Assembly (NCBI GenBank): GCA_024397995.1
Contig: CP073746.1
Coordinates: 2,406,001-2,470,000 of the forward strand
Reading direction: 5' to 3'
Source of the DNA: a bacterium SCSIO 12827
Lineage (GTDB): Bacteria; Pseudomonadota; Alphaproteobacteria; Rhodospirillales; Casp-alpha2
Length of the DNA stretch: 64,000 nt
The translations under genes and the position numbers were made by a program. The notes under the pieces were generated by a model. It saw only the letters and a list, made by a program, of their open reading frames with translations. It ran no database searches and was not told the DNA's origin. This document shows positions 26,793 through 34,241 of this stretch, piece after piece (position 1 is the first letter of the stretch; every line of letters begins with the position of its first letter).

Positions 26793-27497
26793 ATGAAGCA
26801 CATCCTGCTGCTGGCCGACGCCGACGAACTGCCGGGCCTGACGCGGATATTCTGGGACGCCGCACCTGACGCACGCATCCAGGGCGTCAGCAGCCGCGAC
26901 GAACTGGAACAGGCCACGGCGACCCCCGCCGCCGACCTGCGCCTGATCGCCTTCTGCACGGACGTGATCGTGCCCGAGGCGGTGCTGGGCCGCCTGCCCG
27001 GCCCGGCCTACAACGTCCATCCCGGCCCGCCCTGGGTGCGCGGGATCTATCCTTCGGTATTCGCCTTGTATGAAGGGTTGGACCGCTTCGGGGCGACCCT
27101 GCACGAACTGACCATGGAAATCGACAAGGGCCCCATCGTCGCCGTGGACGAGGCCGCCATTACGCCCGCCATGGACCGCCTGGCCCTGGAAACCCTGGCC
27201 CGCGATCTGGTCACGGAATTACTTACACGCATGGCCAAAGATCTGTTGACGGTCGACGCCCCCCTGCCCCATCTCGATGCTGAGTGGTCGGGGCCCGCCT
27301 GGTCGAAGAAGGATTTCGACGCCCTTTGCCGCCTGCCCGACGGCATCGACGAGGCCGAGTTCCGCCGCCGCCTGCGCGCCGTCGGGGAAGGCCCCAACCA
27401 TGCGCTCTATTTCGAGACATTCGGGCGCCGCTTCTCCCTGGCGCCACCGGCCCGGATCGGCCCCGTGGTCAAAGGCGGCCGCCCCGTCGCCCCCTGA
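26793..27497 (+). CDS. formyltransferase family protein (Fmt-like N-terminal domain only)
   Basis: 234 aa. The middle part carries the folate-dependent formyltransferase triad: Asn and His in YNVHPGPPWVRGIYPS and a later Asp in LTMEIDKGPIVAVDE. It lacks the normal C-terminal tRNA-binding domain of methionyl-tRNA formyltransferase; its C-terminal third is instead a short region around LPDGIDEAEFRRRLRAVGEG. It therefore probably formylates or deformylates a small metabolite. ATG at 26793 follows the MBL gene closely, so the two may form an operon. Confidence 0.8.
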   Translation: MKHILLLADADELPGLTRIFWDAAPDARIQGVSSRDELEQATATPAADLRLIAFCTDVIVPEAVLGRLPGPAYNVHPGPPWVRGIYPSVFALYEGLDRFGATLHELTMEIDKGPIVAVDEAAITPAMDRLALETLARDLVTELLTRMAKDLLTVDAPLPHLDAEWSGPAWSKKDFDALCRLPDGIDEAEFRRRLRAVGEGPNHALYFETFGRRFSLAPPARIGPVVKGGRPVAP

Positions 27498-27703
27498 CCC
27501 CCTTCAACCCACGGAAATTCCTTTCAATTGTTGGTCCTTTTTCCTGGGTTAAGGGTTTCCCTCTTGGGCCTCCCCTTGTACCCTTCCGCGGATTCTTCAA
27601 TTGGTCCGCTCTGAGTACGCGTGGCTTGTCCACCGTCGTCTCGAAGTCTCGTTGCTTGGTGACGTTCTGTTGAAGCCGATGACAACGAAAAGGAAGCGAA
27701 CAG

Positions 27704-28132
27704 ATGAAGCAAGCAGCGACCGGGGATACCCTGCGTGTCCACTACACGGGAACCCTGGATGACGGCACGACCTTCGACACCTCGAAAGACCGCGCCCCCA
27801 TGGAAGTCACTTTGGGCGGCGGGCAGATCCTTCCCGGGGTAGAGGCTGCCTTGGCCGGCATGGCTGAGGGCGATACGAAAAAAGTCACCCTGGAACCCGA
27901 CGACGCCTTCGGCGACCACAACCCGGACCTGGTCCAAACCGTGGCGCGCGGCACCATTCCGGCGGAAATTCCGTTGGAAGTCGGCGCCGTCCTGGAAGCG
28001 ACAAACGAGACCGGAAATCCAATGCACTTGGTCGTGCTCGAATTCAACGACGAGGACGTGACGCTGGACGCCAACCATCCCCTGGCGGGCAAAGCGTTGA
28101 CGTTCGAGCTGACCCTGGTCGAATTCGCCTAA
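27704..28132 (+). CDS. FKBP-type peptidyl-prolyl cis-trans isomerase (SlyD-like)
   Basis: 142 aa. The FKBP core is VHYTGTLDDGTTFDTSKDR, then the flap region GGGQILPGVEAALAGM. An inserted IF chaperone domain (about residues 65-120) is followed by the last FKBP strand ALTFELTLVEF. SlyD-type proteins fold proteins and can bind nickel, but the His/Cys-rich metal tail of E. coli SlyD is missing here. AAGGAAGCG precedes the start. A 206-base gap separates it from the gene upstream, so it probably has its own promoter. Confidence 0.93.
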   Translation: MKQAATGDTLRVHYTGTLDDGTTFDTSKDRAPMEVTLGGGQILPGVEAALAGMAEGDTKKVTLEPDDAFGDHNPDLVQTVARGTIPAEIPLEVGAVLEATNETGNPMHLVVLEFNDEDVTLDANHPLAGKALTFELTLVEFA

Positions 28133-28163
28133 TCCAAATCTGCCGCCTTCGGGAGCCCCCGCG

Positions 28164-28748
28164 TCAGTCCGCCTGCGGCGGGCCGGCGCGCAGGCGCCCG
28201 GGCAGAAGTGCCGCAACGGCGATGAAGAAGGCCCCCAAGGCAAGACCGATCCATTCGCCGGGGATACTGTCCAGCACGGCCGGATAGTTGGTGCCGGAAA
28301 GCGGCCCCAGGGTCGCTTTTCCGCCCAACACGTTGTCCAGCACACCGGTCGATTTGACCCAGGCGTAGGTCGCCATGTAGGCACCCGCACCGAACAGTCC
28401 GCCAAGGACGAAGACAACCCCGTCCCACCGGCCCGTGGCAGCGGCGGCAAGACCGGTACCGGGACAATACCCGGATACGGCGAAGCCAAGCCCCAGTAAC
28501 AGACCGCCGATGAACACGCCCCAATAGGCATCCTTGACGTCAAGGTGTCCGGGATCGACAAAGCCCAAAATCAGTCCAACGTAAAGCAGGACCGAGGCCG
28601 TACCGATGGCCAGGAAGATGGTCTTCATCAAGTGCAGATTTCTGAGCCGCAGCATGCCGATGATGAAGTTCGGGTTGGTCGCGCCGATACGATCAAGCAC
28701 GAAACCGAAGGCACCGCCGATAACGATGGCGAGGATCAGGGTGGTCAT
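28164..28748 (-). CDS. YeeE/YedE family sulfur-transport protein, second half
   Basis: 194 aa, about five hydrophobic helices. It carries the family motif SGYCPGTGLAAAATGRWDG with the conserved Cys that in the thiosulfate transporter TsuA (YeeE) relays the sulfur ion. The N-terminal helix starts MTTLILAIVIGGAFGF. Together with the neighbour at 28752-29312, which carries the other cysteine motif, it forms a split version of the full-length protein. GGAGGG precedes the start, and the genes are 3 bases apart. Confidence 0.9.
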   Translation of the reverse strand: MTTLILAIVIGGAFGFVLDRIGATNPNFIIGMLRLRNLHLMKTIFLAIGTASVLLYVGLILGFVDPGHLDVKDAYWGVFIGGLLLGLGFAVSGYCPGTGLAAAATGRWDGVVFVLGGLFGAGAYMATYAWVKSTGVLDNVLGGKATLGPLSGTNYPAVLDSIPGEWIGLALGAFFIAVAALLPGRLRAGPPQAD

Positions 28749-28751
28749 GGT

Positions 28752-29312
28752 TCAGCCCTCCTTCCGGTAGGTCAGGATCGCCGCCGGTAAGGCAGCCAGG
28801 AACACACCGGCGGTGAAGATGTAGGCCGACATGGCAGTCTGCATCATGCCGCTCATCATATGGCCGGAGGTACATCCGCCGGCCATGCGCGCGCCGTACA
28901 ACACGATGAACCCGGCGGCGAAGACGGCAACCTGGCGTTTCCAGGCCGCATCGCCGAAGTTGGCCCGCCAGATGGCCGGTGCCACGCGTTCCTCACGAGA
29001 CACGCCGCCCCGCAGCAGCGCCGACAGCGCCGCCCCACCCATCACCGCGAGCACGAACACGAAGCTGTAGTTCCAGGGATTGGCCACGTTCTTGGCGTAC
29101 TTGCCGCCCGATTTATTCAGATAGGCGTTGGGGCTGGCATAGCCGCTTTTGGCGTCCTTGGACGCAACCACGGCGGTGTCATCGACAGCATCCCACAGGA
29201 TGCCGTCGAAGATCACGAACTGGGTCGAAACGCCGACAGGCTTGACCAGCAAGACGGCCGCAAAGAACACGGCACCCAGCAGGATGCCGCCGGTTTTCCA
29301 GGATAAAATCAT
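28752..29312 (-). CDS. YeeE/YedE family sulfur-transport protein, first half
   Basis: 186 aa, about four to five hydrophobic helices, with the conserved motif ARMAGGCTSGHMMSGM that supplies a sulfur-relay Cys in the pore. It starts at 29312 (MILSWKTGG) behind GGAGGATT; a longer in-frame start at 29348 has no such site. A central periplasmic insertion with DAKSGYASPNAYLNKSGG replaces one helix region of the shorter family members. It is coupled to the second half gene and preceded by the DUF2892 gene, an arrangement known in thiosulfate/sulfur-compound uptake loci. Confidence 0.88.
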   Translation of the reverse strand: MILSWKTGGILLGAVFFAAVLLVKPVGVSTQFVIFDGILWDAVDDTAVVASKDAKSGYASPNAYLNKSGGKYAKNVANPWNYSFVFVLAVMGGAALSALLRGGVSREERVAPAIWRANFGDAAWKRQVAVFAAGFIVLYGARMAGGCTSGHMMSGMMQTAMSAYIFTAGVFLAALPAAILTYRKEG

Positions 29313-29369
29313 CCCGCAATCCTCCGTACGATGGGTAAAAGGCCCCACTATGGGTAAGAAGACGTGGCC

Positions 29370-29579
29370 TTAGGGCGCCTTCTTGACCGGGCAGGATGAA
29401 ATCCCGAACAGGGAATAGGCCGGGCAGGTCGAAAACAGGCCGGTCGCCAAGGGCACGACGCCGATCAAGGTCCATACGCGCCAGGGCTCTTCCGGAAACA
29501 GGAAAAACAGGGCAAGCAGGGCGACGCCCGCAACGATCCGCAACAGGCGATCAATACCGCCGACATTTTTCTTGAACAT
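29370..29579 (-). CDS. DUF2892 (YgaP-like) small membrane protein
   Basis: 69 aa, two membrane helices (about residues 10-28 and 35-52). It shows the family pattern NVGGIDRLLRIVAGVALLAL and the exit GLFSTCPAYSLFGISSCP with two cysteines. In YgaP the same fold is fused to a rhodanese. The start at 29579 is preceded by AAGGAG. It is the first gene of the sulfur-transport set, with an FNR-type site 65-78 bases upstream of it. Confidence 0.9.
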   Translation of the reverse strand: MFKKNVGGIDRLLRIVAGVALLALFFLFPEEPWRVWTLIGVVPLATGLFSTCPAYSLFGISSCPVKKAP

Positions 29580-29643
29580 GAACGGAACTCCTTCTCGTTC
29601 GAATGGCATGAAATCAAGCTTACGCTCCGCACGGAACGCCGCA

Positions 29644-29657
29644 TTGACCCCAGTTAA
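29644..29657. promoter_or_regulatory. FNR-type site before the sulfur-transport genes
   Basis: TTGAC-CCCA-GTTAA: the half-sites and 4-base spacer of an FNR box with one mismatch in the right arm. It lies between the Crp/Fnr regulator gene and the start of the DUF2892/YedE set on the same strand. Confidence 0.5.
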
Positions 29658-29710
29658 TCAGAACAAAGGGAATTCGTCGGTGACTTGGTCACATAGGCCG
29701 CAAGCGGCGC

Positions 29711-30370
29711 TCAGGTCAGCAACGCCGCCAGCCCCGTGCGGTTGACAACCTGGATCGTGCCCCGGTCGAGCGAAACCAGCCCCTTCTTGGACAGGATTTC
29801 GAGCCGCCGCGAGATCACCTCCCGCACGGAGCCGATCGCCGTCGCCAGTTCCTGATGAGTAGCACGAACCAGGCCGCTGTCATCGGCACGCTCCAACAGG
29901 GCGGCGGCCAGGCGTGCTTCGATCCGGATGAACGCGACCCGCTCCAGCACCTGCATGACCGATTGCAGACGCTTTGCGAAGGCCTGGAAAACAAAGGTGC
30001 GGAAGGCTTCGGACGTTCCCAGAAGGCTCAGGAACAGGGACCTGGGAATCATGACCGCTTCGACGTCCGTTTCGGCGACCGCTTCGGCGGAATAGTCGTC
30101 CTCGCCCAACAGGCCCAATGTGCTCTGCACACAGGATTCGCCCGGGGTGATGCTGTACAGCAGGATTTCGCGCCCGGTGGCACCCGTCAGGTAGACGTCA
30201 ACCCGGCCGCCGATCAGCACCCCGAAACAGGTCACCTCGTCCCCGGGACGAAACATCACGTGGCCCTTGGGGATGGTTATCGGGTGGATGGCCTCCAGCT
30301 GTCGGCGCGTATCCGCATCCAGGCCGCCCAGTCCCGGCGCACGGTCAACCCAATGGGGCGCGGCAGTCAT
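29711..30370 (-). CDS. Crp/Fnr family transcriptional regulator
   Basis: 219 aa. An N-terminal cyclic-nucleotide-binding-like beta-barrel (residues about 20-130) is followed by a long dimer helix and a C-terminal winged helix (ATHQELATAIGSVREVISRR). The recognition helix has Glu, Ser and Arg spaced as in FNR (E..SR), which predicts TTGAN half-sites. The N-terminal cysteine cluster of true FNR is missing (only two Cys in the barrel region), so it should not hold an oxygen-labile 4Fe-4S cluster and may sense sulfur or redox state by other means (inference). Its start overlaps the stop of the MFS gene upstream. Confidence 0.93.
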   Translation of the reverse strand: MTAAPHWVDRAPGLGGLDADTRRQLEAIHPITIPKGHVMFRPGDEVTCFGVLIGGRVDVYLTGATGREILLYSITPGESCVQSTLGLLGEDDYSAEAVAETDVEAVMIPRSLFLSLLGTSEAFRTFVFQAFAKRLQSVMQVLERVAFIRIEARLAAALLERADDSGLVRATHQELATAIGSVREVISRRLEILSKKGLVSLDRGTIQVVNRTGLAALLT

Positions 30371-31650
30371 TTCATATCTTCCTTGGTCGGCGCCGTATCG
30401 TCTGCTGGGCGCAATCCATTCACCGTCCGGTCGCCCGGTAGGTCGCGGGGACGCAGATACAGGAACGCGGCGATGCCCAGCGGCGTGATGATGGCCAGAT
30501 GCCCGAATGCCAGCACCCAGCCGGTGACCCCGCTGCCGCCCGCGAGATCAAGCACGATGCCGAACACCAACGGCCCGAAGAACCCGCCGATGTAGCCGAT
30601 CGTCGAATGCACGGCCAGGGTGGCCCCCCGGCGGCTTGGCTCGGCGCTACCCGAGGTGCCGGCCGTGAGGGCCGAGGAATCGGCATAGACCGCGATGTTG
30701 TACATAAGGCAGAGGGCGACCGCGAGACCATAGCCCACGGCCGCCGCCCAACCGATGCTGAGGGCGAACACCATGGCCACCGCCATCACCGCCATGACCA
30801 CCCGCTGGCGGCCGAAGCGGATGCACATCTCGTTGCCGCCGACGCTCGACCAGGTGCCCAGCACGCCCATGACGAAGGCGATGGAGGTCGGGGCGATCAG
30901 CCCCTCGCCGCCGCCCCAGGCCGCCGCCGTGAAGGTCAGGAACGTCACCCCCCAGGAGCGCAGGGTGAACAACTCCCAACAATGAACGCCGTAACCGATG
31001 GAATAGGCCAAGGCCGAGCGGTTGCGCAGCACCGGGCGAAAATCGAACAGAGCCGGGCGGGCCGATACGGAGCCCCCGGCAGAGGCCGGCTTCGCAGGCT
31101 GGCCAGGCACGGCGAAGGCCATGATCAGGAATGCCGCCACGGTGCACAGGCTGGCCCCGCCGAACACCCAGGGCCAAGGCGCGAAGCTGGAGATCGTGCC
31201 CGCGAACAGAAACGACAGGGCCCCGCTGAACCCGACCCCGGCGGCATGCCAGGACACACCCCGAGTCTGGGCTGTCCCCTCCAGCCGGTCGGACAGTACC
31301 TTGAGCCCCGGCATGTAGCAGCCGGCCCAGGCCATCCCGGCAAGGGCGCGCAGAATAAGCGCCGACCAGAAACCGTCGGCCAGGAAGGCATAGCCCAGAT
31401 GGGTCAGCGTCGTCAGGGTGACGCAGGCCAGATAGAGGCGCCGGGGATCGATGCGGTCGGTCAGGCTGACCAGGATCGGCACGGCGCAGACATAGGCCGC
31501 CGCCCACATACCCGTCAGCCAGCCGGCCTCCGTATTGGTCAGGTTCCATTCGGTGATGAAGATGGGCAGCAGCGCCGGCACCGTATAGGCCCCGATCTGC
31601 GCCAAAAGCTGCGCCATGAAGACAGCGAAGATAAGCCGGGTCGCCGACAT
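30367..31650 (-). CDS. MFS transporter
   Basis: 427 aa, twelve hydrophobic helices, major facilitator superfamily. The first helices contain AQLLAQIGAYTVPALLPIF and the loop motif SLTDRIDPRRLYL. It belongs to the large set of uncharacterised anion or drug permeases (CynX/NimT-like in feel, from memory). It overlaps the Crp/Fnr gene by 4 bases (ATGA), so regulator and transporter are made from one transcript. Confidence 0.9.
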   Translation of the reverse strand: MSATRLIFAVFMAQLLAQIGAYTVPALLPIFITEWNLTNTEAGWLTGMWAAAYVCAVPILVSLTDRIDPRRLYLACVTLTTLTHLGYAFLADGFWSALILRALAGMAWAGCYMPGLKVLSDRLEGTAQTRGVSWHAAGVGFSGALSFLFAGTISSFAPWPWVFGGASLCTVAAFLIMAFAVPGQPAKPASAGGSVSARPALFDFRPVLRNRSALAYSIGYGVHCWELFTLRSWGVTFLTFTAAAWGGGEGLIAPTSIAFVMGVLGTWSSVGGNEMCIRFGRQRVVMAVMAVAMVFALSIGWAAAVGYGLAVALCLMYNIAVYADSSALTAGTSGSAEPSRRGATLAVHSTIGYIGGFFGPLVFGIVLDLAGGSGVTGWVLAFGHLAIITPLGIAAFLYLRPRDLPGDRTVNGLRPADDTAPTKEDMK

Positions 31651-31781
31651 CGCGTGGTCCTTGGTCTCTGCGTCGGGGTCGCCGGGTGGTCGGCCGTGAC
31701 GGAATAATTAGTGGTAGAATGTCTTTCTCACCGCGTCAAAGCGGTTTCTCGCCGCGACCCCGGCGGCTAGACTCCGGCGCC

Positions 31782-32681
31782 ATGCGCTTTTTCACCTCCG
31801 ACCGCTTTGTCATTCCCCTGCCCGACGGCCACAGCTTTCCGGGGCGGAAATACATTCTGCTGCGCGAACACTTGATCCGCGAAGGCATTTTGGCAGCAGA
31901 CAGCATCCTCCCCTCGCCCCTGGCCGAGGCCGACGACATCGCCCGCGCCCATGACGCCGATTACATGGCGGCGGTGCGTGACGGCCACCTGGACGCCCAG
32001 GCGCAGCGCCGCATCGGCCTGCCGTGGAGCCGCAACCTGGTCGACCGCGTGACCGCGACCATGGGCGGTGCCGTGGCGGCGGCGGAAGCGGCCTTGGAAT
32101 TCGGCCTGTCGGGCCAGCTTGCCGGCGGCACCCATCACGCCCATCGCGGTTTCGGCGCGGGCTACTGCATTTTCAACGATTTCGCGATCGCGGCGCTGAA
32201 GATCCTGGCCGAGGGATGGGCCGCGCGGGTCGCCATCATCGACCTGGACGTGCATCAGGGCGACGGCAACGCCGCCATCCTGACCGGCCATCCCGACGTC
32301 TTTGTGTTTTCCGTGCAGGGGGAAAAGAACTTCCCCCATCACCGCGTGGCGTCGGACCTGGATGTGGACCTGCCCGACGGCACGGAGGACGCGGCCTATC
32401 TTAGGGCCCTCGCTGAGCACCTGCCCGCCGTGTTCGATTTCCGCCCGGACCTGGTGCTCTATCAGGCCGGCGTCGATCCCTTGGCCGAAGATCGGCTCGG
32501 TCGCCTCGCCCTGACGCTCGACGGACTCGCCAAGCGCGACCGCCTGGTGCTTACGGAATGCCGTTCGCGCGGCATTCCCGTTTCACTGGGATTGGGCGGC
32601 GGCTACGCAAACCCCATCGACCTGTCGGTCCAGGCCTACGTCAATACCTACGCCGTGGCGAAGGATGTCTATCGATTCTAA
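31782..32681 (+). CDS. histone deacetylase-superfamily amidohydrolase
   Basis: 299 aa arginase/deacetylase-fold zinc enzyme. The active-site pair of His lies in GGTHHAHRGFGAGYCIFND. Zinc ligands are the Asp and His of IIDLDVHQGDGN and a later Asp in YQAGVDPLAEDRLG. Bacterial members act on acetylpolyamines, acetoin-pathway proteins or other acyl-amides. The start at 31782 (MRFFTSDRFVIPLPDGH) gives the usual N-terminus. Its 5' region is divergent from the MFS/Crp operon. It ends 12 bases from a convergent gene. Confidence 0.9.
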   Translation: MRFFTSDRFVIPLPDGHSFPGRKYILLREHLIREGILAADSILPSPLAEADDIARAHDADYMAAVRDGHLDAQAQRRIGLPWSRNLVDRVTATMGGAVAAAEAALEFGLSGQLAGGTHHAHRGFGAGYCIFNDFAIAALKILAEGWAARVAIIDLDVHQGDGNAAILTGHPDVFVFSVQGEKNFPHHRVASDLDVDLPDGTEDAAYLRALAEHLPAVFDFRPDLVLYQAGVDPLAEDRLGRLALTLDGLAKRDRLVLTECRSRGIPVSLGLGGGYANPIDLSVQAYVNTYAVAKDVYRF

Positions 32682-32693
32682 AGGGGGGACGGC

Positions 32694-33500
32694 TTACTTC
32701 CCGTCCCGCTTGGCGATGCAGGCACGCACGGAACTGGAGCGGCAGGACTGGATGCAGCCCTGGCGCTTGTTGGCGCTGCCCGACGGTCCCGCGAGGCAGC
32801 CCCGCGTGCAGTCCTGCAGCAAGTCCTGGAAATGGCCACCCGAATGATCGCGGCACCAGTTGTAGTCGGCGTCGAAACCGTCCGTGATGCCCTCGTTGAA
32901 ACCCTTGGCGATGCGGGTGAAGAAACCTTCGCGTTTGCCTTCACCTTCGGGCGTTTGGGCAGGTGCCGCGTTGGGGGCGGCCTCGGCCTGCGGGGCAGCC
33001 GGCTGATCCGGCTCACCGCCAAAGCCGCTGAGCAAGCGGGTGAAGAAGCCCGCCCGTTCGGCTGTTTCCGGCGGCGCGTTTTCGGCCGGCGCCGCCGGCA
33101 CCGTCGCGACGCTTTCGGGGGCGACGGCATTTGAGGGAACAGTGGACGCACTGCCCTGCCCCACCGGCTCGGCGGGCGCCGCCTTCGCGGCCGTCGTTAT
33201 AGCCTTGGGGGCCGGGCCCTGGGCCCGCTGAGACAGGCAGGCGTCCACGGCCTCGCCCTTGCAGGTCTGATAACAGCCCCGTTTCCGGGACACCTTCTTG
33301 TTGCTGATGCGCGTGCAATTGGCATCGACGCAGGAATCGAACGCCCGATCATAGACCTTGGGCATGTTGTTGAAGCACCAGTCGAAGTCGCCCAGGTCGT
33401 AGGCCGCCGCCCGCGAAGGGCTGAGGTGCAGGCAGGCCATGAATCCGACAAGCGCCAGGAGTATCCGCAAGGTCGTCCGTCCTTCTGAAATTTTCGTCAC
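32694..33500 (-). CDS. secreted protein with two related cysteine-rich modules
   Basis: 268 aa, function unknown. A signal peptide (hydrophobic LRILLALVGFMACLHL, cleavage near Ala-Ala-Ala about residue 32) precedes module 1, DFDWCFNNMPKVYDRAFDSC up to KRGCYQTCKGEAVDACL. A Pro/Ala linker of about 100 residues contains AGFFTRLLSGFGGE and EGFFTRIAKGFNEG. Module 2 follows: DYNWCRDHSGGHF up to KRQGCIQSCRSSSVRACI. Both modules share W-C, K-R-x-(x)-C-x-x-x-C and a final A-C-(L/I), so the protein is an internal duplication. The stop overlaps the ubiX region by 4 bases, so it is coupled to ubiX. Periplasmic and disulfide-bonded is the likely state. Confidence 0.8.
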   Translation of the reverse strand: MTKISEGRTTLRILLALVGFMACLHLSPSRAAAYDLGDFDWCFNNMPKVYDRAFDSCVDANCTRISNKKVSRKRGCYQTCKGEAVDACLSQRAQGPAPKAITTAAKAAPAEPVGQGSASTVPSNAVAPESVATVPAAPAENAPPETAERAGFFTRLLSGFGGEPDQPAAPQAEAAPNAAPAQTPEGEGKREGFFTRIAKGFNEGITDGFDADYNWCRDHSGGHFQDLLQDCTRGCLAGPSGSANKRQGCIQSCRSSSVRACIAKRDGK

Positions 33501-34105
33501 GGCTTGTCGCCGCCGATCGCTGCGATGCCCCCGGCCTCGCCCCAGCGGGGGGCGGTGTCCAGATGCACCCCCGCCTGATCCAACAGGCGCATGCAGGTCT
33601 GATCCACAAGGTCGCTGATCGCCTGGGGCTTTTGATAAAACGCCGGCACGGGCGGGAAGATCACGGCGCCCAAGGTCGCCAGCTTGGTCAGGGTTTCCAG
33701 ATGCCCGGCATGCAGCGGCGTTTCGCGCACGGCCAGCACCAATGTCCGGCGTTCCTTCAGCATCACATCGGCGGCGCGGGTAATCAGGTCGCCCGTGTTG
33801 CCATAGGCGATGTTGGATGCTGTTTTCACGGAACAGGGGGCGACGATCATGGCGTCCAGGCGGAACGAGCCCGAGGACACGGGAGCGCCCACGTTGCCCG
33901 CCAGATGCACGACATCGGCCAGGGCCTCGATCTCGGCGGCGTCGCGGTCAAGCTCGGCGGAAATGGTCAGCCGCCCGGCCTTGGAAATCACCAGATGGCT
34001 TTCGACGTCCGGCGTTTCCGCCAGCATTTCCAGCAGGCGACAGCCATAAACCGCGCCGGAGGCGCCGGTGATGGCGATGAGGATGCGTTTGCGTTCATTG
34101 GACAT
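33497..34105 (-). CDS. ubiX: flavin prenyltransferase (UbiX/Pad1)
   Basis: 202 aa FMN prenyltransferase that makes prenylated FMN for UbiD-family decarboxylases. Seen are the FMN-binding start ITGASGAVYGCRLLEML, APCSVKTASNIAYG, the substrate/phosphate region VRETPLHAGHLETLTKL and PPVPAFYQKP. No ubiD gene lies in the window. The start at 34105 gives the standard N-terminus; a longer frame to 34141 is possible. It is divergent from the ThDP-dependent decarboxylase-like gene. Confidence 0.94.
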   Translation of the reverse strand: MSNERKRILIAITGASGAVYGCRLLEMLAETPDVESHLVISKAGRLTISAELDRDAAEIEALADVVHLAGNVGAPVSSGSFRLDAMIVAPCSVKTASNIAYGNTGDLITRAADVMLKERRTLVLAVRETPLHAGHLETLTKLATLGAVIFPPVPAFYQKPQAISDLVDQTCMRLLDQAGVHLDTAPRWGEAGGIAAIGGDKP

Positions 34106-34200
34106 CGGGGCAATTTGGGGTTCACCGCTGCATTTGTCCATATTTAGCGCAAATCCCGATTGACCGTCCGGCCCGGCGCGTTACTTTGTGCACAGACCGG

Positions 34201-34212
34201 ATTGTATACATT
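34201..34212. promoter_or_regulatory. GntR/FadR-type operator candidate (copy 4)
   Basis: ATTGTATACATT, one base off the perfect palindrome at 15685-15696, 30 bases before the start of the ThDP-dependent enzyme gene and in the divergent region with ubiX. Confidence 0.5.
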
Positions 34213-34241
34213 TTCACCCTCCAGCCGAGGCAGAGACCACC

